From: Acrasis kona
Lineage: Eukaryota > Heterolobosea > Eutetramitea > Acrasida > Acrasidae
Assembly (NCBI GenBank): GCA_026419775.2
Contig: JAOPGA020001436.1
Location: 1 to 60,029 of the forward strand
Length of the DNA: 60,029 nt
Direction of reading: 5' to 3'
Shown here in pieces: positions 53,411 to 60,029 of this stretch. Below the pieces are notes generated by a model, which worked only from the letters and a program-made list of their open reading frames with translations, did not search any database and was not told the origin of the DNA. A program made the translations under genes and the position numbers. Positions within the stretch are counted from its first letter, which is position 1; each line of letters opens with the position of its first letter.

Positions 53411-54752
53411 TTAGTTCATGATGAAACTCTTCCTCAGACCACTCCATGCAAATGTTTCTTTTGTTCTAGGGTCTGTCACCTTATTGTCTACGCATATGCT
53501 TTCTAAGCCTTTCATACTATATACATTACCGTTAGGAAGCACCATGGCAGGGTTGCGGTCATCCATGACTTGGTTTGATATTCTACATACTAGTTTTGAG
53601 TGATTGTGAGTGGCATATGGTAAGTCATTGCTAATGTCTTGGAACGTCTTGTCGCACAGAGGGTCGTTCACATTATAATGATCCTCCTGGTAAGCCAGTC
53701 TATGAAACGTTAAAAAAAATAAATTCATCATTAAAACTGCATACGGTGTTTTGAGTGCGGATAGACCTGCTTGCAATGTGATTGTCAGTAATGGCTTGGT
53801 GGTTAGGCTGTACAACAAATAAAAGTCCTTTTTAAACATTTCTTCTAGTTCCGCCCATCTTTCATCTTGAAACAGCTCTCTGTATGGGGATAAGGAAGTT
53901 CCTGGGCCAAACGCAAGCGCCGCCATGGATCGTTGTACAAGGGCCATGTTAGAAGCATCAATGGCCTCTGTTTGTTAACGAAAGAATGTAATGTTGTTTA
54001 CTTACCATTCCTTTCTTCCTCTGGCTTCTTTGCCGTTAAATACTTTCTGGCATAATCTATCGCTTCGTGTTTCTTCTGGCTCCTGACAAGCTCAAGGAAT
54101 TCTTGCAGACGCAATTGGAACTCCAATGTGGAATTTGATTTTTTCAGTTTTGATTTGTTGTCTACGCACCACTGGAGTGCTGCTGTACAGGTATGCCCAC
54201 GGAGCCCATCAAGAACATTTTTGGATTTTATAAAGACCTCAACGTCGACAAGATTCTAAACAATAAAAAACAAACACGTGATCTATAATACCTGAATGTT
54301 GGTTGTCTCGGCCATTTTGTTTGCGGAGTCATAGTACCCCTCCCTCAACATGTAATCAACCAAGATTCGGTTGAGGCGTACGTGGCTATACCTCTTTTCC
54401 CCTTGACCCTCACTTGCAGAGTCAAGATGATCTATTCTACATCTTATAATGGATAGTTGTTTAACTTCCTCAGCATTAGTCTCCTCCAGCTACATAATCG
54501 TCAATATGAGCAGGCAGTTAATCTAACCTTTCGTTTCACACCACGTAATCTACTCACAACTTTCCCAATTAGTTCTCCCGCTTCCTTTGGCTTCTTTTTA
54601 CTCAAGTCCTTCACTGCCCTCTGCACAACACTCAAATCTTTATCAACTGCTTTTTGTGAGCTTCGGAAAGTCAGATTTAGTTGCTCAAAAGGAACCTTCA
54701 GCAAAGGGTGTTCTAGATCTCTCACAGAGCCATACTTTGCTCGGTTTGACAT
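53411..54752 (-). CDS. MAEA: MAEA/Gid9-like subunit of the GID/CTLH ubiquitin ligase
   Basis: Exons 54528-54752, 54292-54489, 54006-54255 and 53411-53967, introns 38, 36 and 38 bp, 409 residues, close to human MAEA. The N-terminal part reads EHPLLKVPFEQLNLTFRSSQ. LisH/CTLH helices follow (RILVDYMLREGYYDSANKMA, then LEFQLRLQEFLELVRSQKK) and a CRA region. The C-terminal degenerate RING has NPAMVLPNGNVYSMKGLESI followed by KVTDPRTKETFAWSGLRKSF. MAEA pairs with RMND5 to form the catalytic RING dimer of the CTLH complex, which degrades gluconeogenic enzymes in yeast. It is divergent from the SPF45-like gene with 38 bases between start codons. Confidence 0.88.
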
Positions 54753-54790
54753 GACTGAACAATTTTCTTTAAATTTTTTGTAATTTAGTA
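54753..54790. promoter_or_regulatory. 38-bp bidirectional promoter / 5' leader space
   Basis: The start codons of MAEA (minus) and the SPF45-like gene (plus) are separated by 38 bases, the same distance as in the PKR1-like/Ski2 pair. The sequence is T-rich (TTTAAATTTTTTG). Confidence 0.55.
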
Positions 54791-55258
54791 ATGTCTCTTT
54801 ATGATGACTTGCCAAGCCCTACAAAGCAAAATGGCGAAGACAAACTGAATCAAATCCAAACCAAACAACCACAACCCATTATATCGAATAAAACCAACAC
54901 ACACCTGTTACATTGCAATGGAGACAGAATTACGAAAAGTGAAAAGCCCAATCCTCCCAACAGTATCGAAACTCCGCCCCAAGATATTAAACCTATCATT
55001 GTTAAAAAGAAGCCAATGAATGCAATGATGGCGCAACAATTGAGATTAAAACAATTGCACACAAAGGCAGCCCAGCAAACACCGTCAAGCACATCATCTG
55101 TCGCCCTTCTCAAAGCCCAACAAATCAAAAATAATTTAAACCATTTTCCCACCAAACTAGGGGACATTAATCCTTACGTCGGACCCGACCTCTACGATCC
55201 ATCCATACCAAATGAGTACGAGGAATACAAAAGAACACAACAGAGAAATGAAATTTAA
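54791..55258 (+). CDS. Free-standing SPF45/RBM17 N-terminal-like protein
   Basis: 155 residues in one exon. It starts MSLYDDLPSPTK, which matches the start of splicing factor 45 (MSLYDDL). Later it has LRLKQLHTKAAQQTPSS, and near the end GPDLYDPSIPNEYEEYKR, like the DPMFPNDYEK segment of SPF45. The G-patch and UHM-type RRM that follow in SPF45 are absent: a stop comes at once, and the opposite-strand gene GPN2 ends three bases later. It may act as a partial competitor or belong to a different short family with the same N-terminal motif. The function is inference from two short motifs. Confidence 0.5.
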   Translation: MSLYDDLPSPTKQNGEDKLNQIQTKQPQPIISNKTNTHLLHCNGDRITKSEKPNPPNSIETPPQDIKPIIVKKKPMNAMMAQQLRLKQLHTKAAQQTPSSTSSVALLKAQQIKNNLNHFPTKLGDINPYVGPDLYDPSIPNEYEEYKRTQQRNEI

Positions 55259-55261
55259 TTT

Positions 55262-56289
55262 TTATTGGTCATCATCTTCGCTCACCTCATCATCGTCCTG
55301 CATGTATTGCCTACCTTCATCAAACCTGTCATGATCCCATTGCACATCACCAGAAGCAAGATCCATAATTGATCTATTATCAACTTCACAAGCGCCAAAC
55401 ACATATCCATTACATTTATCAACATACTTGCATACATTATAAACTGATTTTTTATCTTCAATGTTTAATGTTAAAAATGAAACCAATGAAAATTCTTCAA
55501 CAACGTCCGCAAAGACTAAAAAAGTTAACATGTCAAATACGTATGTATGCTGTACCTTGATTAAGCTTTGTGAATTTTGTACTTTTTCCTTCCTTGTTCT
55601 CCATTCCATCAATAAGATACCTAAGGTCTTGAACATCCGTGTAGTAACTAATGTCAAATCCAAGTTTTCCGTATTGTTCGACAAGATCAATCTTGGAGAG
55701 GATGTTGACGTGTGGAAGTTCCAGCCGTATCATTGTACTCAGAGAGACCATAAGAGCTGACATGAATTTTGAAGGATCGCTGCAGTGGTGTGCATCTATC
55801 AAGTGTACAGCTGCCATCTGTAATTTAATGAAGAATCTTACTTGAAAGTGCTTACTCTATAATTCCATTCGTTTGAAATGGTGTCACAAAGATCTTTTAA
55901 AGTTTCATGGTGTGTGAACAGTTCAATTTGACCTGGACAATCAAATAGTAAATATACATCATCTCCAATCTCTTTAATCCGATCATGCAGCCAGTTTTTA
56001 TTCTATAAAACATAAACGAATGTCGAAGGTTGGAACCAACCTGTACTAGATATTCCATACAGTATAATAGCCCGCCATTTGGGCCAAGATTTAACTCCTC
56101 CATCACTACATTTAAATCGCACAAGTCACGGACATCAATCTGAACACCATCAAAAGTGTTTTCATTTGCAGGATCGAGATTTACAACTGCACATTTTCTC
56201 CCTATCCCATCCAAAAATTGTTTCATACCATTGCAATAGGTAGTTTTTCCTGAACCAGGAGGACCGACGACAAGTTGTGCAAAGCCCAT
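55262..56289 (-). CDS. GPN2: GPN-loop GTPase 2
   Basis: Exons 56041-56289, 55856-56002, 55556-55817 and 55262-55515 with introns of 38, 38 and 40 bp encode 303 residues, the family length. G1 is [10 protein letters not shown], the GPN loop is [18 protein letters not shown]3 is [15 protein letters not shown], and G4 is [37 protein letters not shown] is the family-specific box. GPN2 works with GPN1/GPN3 in assembly and nuclear import of RNA polymerase II and III. The C-terminus is acidic ([11 protein letters not shown]). All exon phases agree. Confidence 0.92.
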
Positions 56290-57394
56290 TCAATTTTTAA
56301 AGTGAGGCTTTATTGTAATAATCGATTGATTAGATCGTGAGGTCTGAAATCTAGAATATGAAGAGGATGGTGGTGCGAGGCATATATGTTATGATATGTT
56401 TGTTAGAGTGGACAGATACAAGCATCTTGACTCATTTAATAATGTTTCTTCATCAAGTTTTTCTATCGCATATTCTAACAATGATAAAGACAAATTATCC
56501 TAACAGAATAAACGGTAACCATGTTAAATTAATACATCATCTTGGTCAAGACTTGGTAATTGCTGGAACTCATATATTATATAGCATCTTGTGTCTGCCC
56601 TAGTAACGCAATAGGGTGTATCAGTGTAAAATCGATTGCACTTCAATCTCCGTTCTATTATTATTCAATTTTCGAACTCTGTTCGACATTACTTCGATTA
56701 ATATTCAATAATTGATGCTTATTCGATTTTGATTCAATTTTTTATCAATAAATGATAATCGATTTTAGTTCAATAATAATTCAAAATATTATCAATTTTA
56801 TATTGAAGTTAAATCGAAAACCGTGATACTGCCACCATTACCGCCTAGATGTCGAGTGTATGGTGAAATGGTGAGCATTGGACAGTGGATATCTTAATTA
56901 AATGGCAATGTTTATTGTGTTCATCTTTTCTGATTGTCTAAAATGTAGGTCCAGCATTACAAATGCTTGTGTACTATAAAACTATTGCGGATATATTTGT
57001 GAAGCCTCAAACATTTCTGTTCGCCACTCCTCAACTTCTGTTTTGCATCATCAATTTAGAAATCGAGAAAGCCCTGCGGGAGTATGCTTGCTTGTTATTC
57101 TTTTAAATCCCATTGAGCATAATGCATTCCTGTGGCCATGGTTCAAGGCCGTGATGTTCAAATGCCTTGTGTTTACTGTGCAGCATTTATTAGCAGGAGT
57201 GGGTATGCTGCCGTTTGAAAACAAAGGAGGTAGTTATTTATACGGTTGTTCGTACAAAACATGAGATTGTTTGAAATCGCTGGTGCATGCTACTTTGGAT
57301 CCAATTCCAATGTTATGGTGGTGTAGTGTTATTGTATGGGTACCGAAGGGCGCTTGTGTTGGTTCTTGTAATCATCACAGAAGAAAAGCGCATA
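56290..57394. other. Gene-poor, decayed stretch with AT-rich low-complexity DNA
   Basis: About 1.1 kb without a supported gene. 56358-56603 has a plus-strand frame whose neighbouring frames also look protein-like, which suggests old coding sequence. 56640-56815 is low-complexity, built from ATTCAAT/AATCGA-like strings. 57005-57260 has scattered short protein-like bits on the plus strand (FATPQLLFCIINLEIEKALR). Nothing is assignable. Confidence 0.4.
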
Positions 57395-57531
57395 ATACCA
57401 AAATCTTCCAGAATTTGACTGCGGATTGTTGAAGAGCACAATGTATTTGATTTGGATCCATCACTTCACTCTGTACATTGTTGGTTGTATGGTAGTTTCG
57501 AGCAACTCGAACTCTGTGAACGTTTTGTAAC
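57395..57531 (+). repeat. Direct repeat copy 1
   Basis: A 137-bp segment with a second copy at 59193-59321 in the same orientation. The first 28 bases are identical in both; the rest is about 75-80% alike by eye, ending in TTGTAAC. The two copies bracket the 2OG-oxygenase pseudogene. Confidence 0.65.
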
Positions 57532-58690
57532 TAAAAAGATTGGTAGTTTTGAAGGTCAAACACTAACGAAAGTATCCATAACAAATGTTTATTTAAAAAA
57601 TAAATTCCTGTCTCGAATAAAACCAAGCAATATCTTACCCCGTCGTACTCTGAGGTCTCATGTTTAATCAAGCGACTTTTGAATTGAGCAACAGAACCAG
57701 GCTTCATCACATAGACCATATGAACGCATTTTAATTTTAGTTTTCCTCCTTCCTTGTAATTGTATGACCCGAATGTATACAATGCAATGACACCCAGGGC
57801 TGTCATTAAAATCTTGATGCAAAAGGCAACGAAAGTTTAAATTTAATGCTACTGCCTGAAATGCGCCAAAGTACCTACTGTCTCCTTTTGTAATTTCCAC
57901 TTTCAAAAAATGTTCGTACATTGGTGACAGGCTTTCAAACAAATACTGATTTAAAGAGTCCCAAACACCTAAAAAAGTTAAATTGAAGCATATGATGAAC
58001 AATACCTAATTGTGCGAGCCTTTGAATCCAGCGTTGAACATGCGGGCCGTCAGTACCTTTGATTTTAGAAATTTTGTTGTTGTACCTCCTCCAATGTCCA
58101 GCATGTATTCCTTTTTCAATACCCCTCTTTGTTTTTTTTGGCTTCAAATCTAACGCTGATTCTAGTAGCATGGTTTCTTCTTCCATACCTTTCAGCTGAG
58201 CTTCGCTCAAAATGGGAGGGTCGCACCTGTACTCGGACAAAAGTCCAAGATCAACCTGGTGAAGACAGTGATTGCTGCTGAACTCTTTATCAATCTTTCG
58301 GAACGTTTGGTCAATTTCTTTTCTGGATCAATCATATTTAGTGCTTGATGATGGAGCGGTTGTATACTCAATTTCAAAGTCCATTTTCCTCATGTATTTT
58401 AGCCTGTGTTCCATGTGATCAATGGGATTTACAATAAGCGGGACCTCAAGATTATATGTGTTGGAATAAATTAAGTCAAGATCTTCTCGGCTTAACAGTT
58501 TTCGGTTGGGATCTACCTTAAACGGTACCCTTGGTGTGTCGATTGCAGTGGTTTCAACATCCTCAAACTCAAAAAAATCGTTGTCATCCAAGTCCCTGTC
58601 CATAGTAATGAATGTAGTGATATCTGTATAATCAAAATAATCGGTCGCTCTTTCATCATCCAAATACCATTGGATGAAGGCTATGAGGAC
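57531..58690 (-). pseudogene. 2-oxoglutarate/Fe(II) oxygenase (TET/JBP-like fold) pseudogene
   Basis: The minus strand encodes an acidic N-terminal region (from about 58690), then an in-frame TGA at 58328-58330. The same frame continues directly as SRKEIDQTFRKIDKEFSSNH. After a 37-bp intron comes the oxygenase core: FGAFQAVALNLNFRCLLHQD followed by FNDSPG, which carries the HxD iron ligands. A +1 frameshift near 57787 separates CIVY from GSYNYKEGGKLKLKCVHMVY, and the distal ligands follow in LIKHETSEYDGVRYCLVLF (His and 2OG-binding Arg). The nonsense codon plus the indel make it non-functional as read. The core pattern is that of TET/JBP-type 2OG oxygenases, common in fungi and protists. The start is uncertain. 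Confidence 0.6.
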
Positions 58691-59050
58691 AACATCTCAG
58701 ACGATACAATTCCAGCCACTATGCTCCTCTCCGATGGCCAGTATTACTCATTTCCAACATGCAGATTTCCACCTGATGACAGTTCAGAAGAATGCAATAC
58801 TGAACTTGCCAACACTGTTTTTCTCTAGCAATAAAAAAACTCTTCTGCGGAAGGTGCACTCTGTTAAGGATTTCCTGCTTACAAAATATGCTAATAAAAG
58901 AAGAACCCTCTATCTTCCTGAAAAATATGAAGCTTCTAGAGTCAACAGCACTGCAAAGCACTTCAATCTTCGATATTCATTTATTATCGAGTATTGGATC
59001 CACTTATCATAAACGGCAGAAGGAAACAGACAGAGTGTTGTTGAATTATG
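58664..59050 (+). pseudogene. Possible coding remnant opposite the 2OG pseudogene 5' end
   Basis: Plus-strand frames contain protein-like text: DNISDDTIPATMLLSDGQYY followed by SFPTCRFPPDD in one frame, and TLLRKVHSVKDFLLTKYANK in another. Changes of frame every 100-150 bases suggest a dead gene fragment. No family recognised. Confidence 0.3.
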
Positions 59051-59192
59051 GAATACTCAAAAATTATACAGCAAATAAATTTATTTATTTTGTTTGTCTA
59101 ATTTACATGAAATTGACAACCTACTTGCATAAAACGAACTGTTTATGAAACAAAATTTCGCTCTTGTCATTGTAAAGGCAAAAGAGCACTTT

Positions 59193-59321
59193 ATACCAAA
59201 ATCTTCCAGAATTTGACTGCAAATTGTTGAAGAGCACAGTGCATTTGGTTTAAATCCTTCATTGAATTCCGTACATTATCGGTTGTATGGACAGTTTTGG
59301 TCCGAAATACAAATTTGTAAC
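59193..59321 (+). repeat. Direct repeat copy 2
   Basis: Second copy of the element at 57395-57531, same orientation, beginning with the same 28-bp string and ending TTGTAAC. It lies about 1.8 kb from copy 1. Confidence 0.65.
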
Positions 59322-59794
59322 AAAATGCTTGAAACACGCGGTGCACTTCATGCATGTTCCAAACATAACAACAGGAAAAGATAAAGGAATATGAAAATTA
59401 ATCTAAACAGGTGTTTGTTGTAGCTGAACATTCAACACTCTGGTCCAGAAACTGCGACCAAAAAGAATGTTACGTTCGTAAACAACCAAGACTTCAAAAC
59501 AATCCCTTCAACGGGGCAAAACAGTGACAAATACCCGATATCAATTTATTCGAGGGCAAAAACAATTTTGTGAGCTGAGATTTCTGGTTTCCTCTGCAAC
59601 TAACTTTATAGAAGAATCTGCTGGAACTACAAACAAAGCCACGCGTAACATTTAACTTGTACAAACAAAGACAGACAAATTCAAATAACAAAAACATTCC
59701 GGTCATCAAAAGATGACCATTCAACATTAATCACAATCTTTGATTCACAGTACTCTTGTGGCTTGCATCTGTTGGACTTTTGGCCATAGCTGGT
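59322..59794. other. Intergenic, no gene seen
   Basis: About 470 bases without a supported coding frame. The last 100 bases before the SAM-domain gene may include an upstream exon. Confidence 0.4.
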
Positions 59795-60029
59795 ATGTCA
59801 TCTTCTGTTAATAATTTAACACTGTCAGAAATACTGTGGAAGAATGATGTAGACGGCTATGTGCTCTCGAAATTGACAATGGAGGACCTTGCTGAGCTTG
59901 GGTTATCGCTTGGTCAGAAACGCAAGCTTGTTGAGAAGATAAAAGGCGCCCAGCAAGACGCTTTGACATTGCCAACTCCCCATCTTACAATACCAAGCGT
60001 ACCTCTGTTGACAACATCCTTGAACGATC
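59795..60029 (+). CDS. SAM-domain protein, 5' part, runs off the right edge
   Basis: An open frame of 78 codons reaches the end of the window. It starts MSSSVNNLTLSEILWKNDVD and continues GYVLSKLTMEDLAELGLSLG followed by QKRKLVEKIKG. This is the pattern of a sterile alpha motif: xxxDVDGYxLxxLTxEDLxELGLxLGxRxKLxxxI. SAM domains mediate protein-protein oligomerisation in signalling proteins. The same bases (59794-59831) also look like a 38-bp GT-AG intron in phase. An upstream exon reading ...LLAIA could join at EILWKNDVD instead of the ATG start. The remaining domains are off the window. Confidence 0.55.
   Translation, partial: MSSSVNNLTLSEILWKNDVDGYVLSKLTMEDLAELGLSLGQKRKLVEKIKGAQQDALTLPTPHLTIPSVPLLTTSLND

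Noticed and set aside
56358-56603. Plus-strand 81-residue frame as a gene
   Set aside because: Frames on both sides look equally protein-like, which suggests decayed sequence; no start context or homology.
58328-58330. Selenocysteine or stop-codon readthrough at TGA
   Set aside because: The same gene also has a frameshift, and no SECIS-like element or other evidence is visible; decay is simpler.
1-60029. CRISPR arrays, tRNA or rRNA genes, bacterial operons
   Set aside because: No spaced identical repeats, no tRNA-like cloverleaf noticed by eye, and gene structure is clearly eukaryotic.

Overview
The window looks like nuclear DNA of a compact-genome flagellate protist. A heterolobosean (Naegleria/Acrasis type) is my best guess, but this is inference. 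Genes are eukaryotic (Sec13, Ski2, MAEA/Gid9, GPN2, CCDC40, ELO elongase) and AT-rich, and lie on both strands a few to a few hundred bases apart. They are split by very short GT-AG introns: those I resolved through frame and protein continuity are mostly 31-48 bp, with one of 59 bp. There are no operons, ribosome-binding sites, CRISPR arrays, tRNAs or rRNAs that I can see.

Layout. 0-25 kb is accessory and partly decayed. It holds a broken amino-acid permease, a coiled-coil protein, a frameshifted EGF/Thr-Pro-stalk adhesin whose 5' end runs into a pirin gene, an RGS-START pseudogene, a secreted DNA/RNA nuclease, a divergent kinase, a 7TM-like receptor, an interstitial telomere-like tract, a further pseudogene, an HtrL/YibB-like protein, an IMP2-like mitochondrial peptidase, an F-box protein with a homogenised LRR array, PTH2 and a Ras-like GTPase. 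25-31 kb carries two large transporters (MFSD4-like and OCA2/P-protein-like) and two short possibly mitochondrial proteins, one with a twin CX9C motif.

30.8-50 kb is intact and strikingly ciliary: an SHIPPO/STPGR protein with 24 PG-rich repeats, a PTPDC1-type phosphatase fused to an RNase II-like domain, CCDC40, a CFAP141-like small protein and a FAM166/CIMIP2-like protein. Housekeeping genes lie among them (Sec13, PKR1-like, Ski2 helicase). 50-56 kb has a secreted NlpC/P60-like enzyme, a retinol-dehydrogenase-like SDR, an ELOVL6-type elongase, MAEA, a free-standing SPF45 N-terminal-like protein and GPN2.

Beyond 56 kb the DNA decays again: a 2-oxoglutarate oxygenase pseudogene lies between two direct repeats, and a partial SAM-domain gene runs off the right edge.

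The most interesting items are the RNB-phosphatase fusion, the pirin/adhesin junction, the axonemal neighbourhood including an easily missed CFAP141 gene, two divergent gene pairs separated by exactly 38 bp, the bracketed 2OG-oxygenase remnant, and the contrast between a clean core and decaying flanks.
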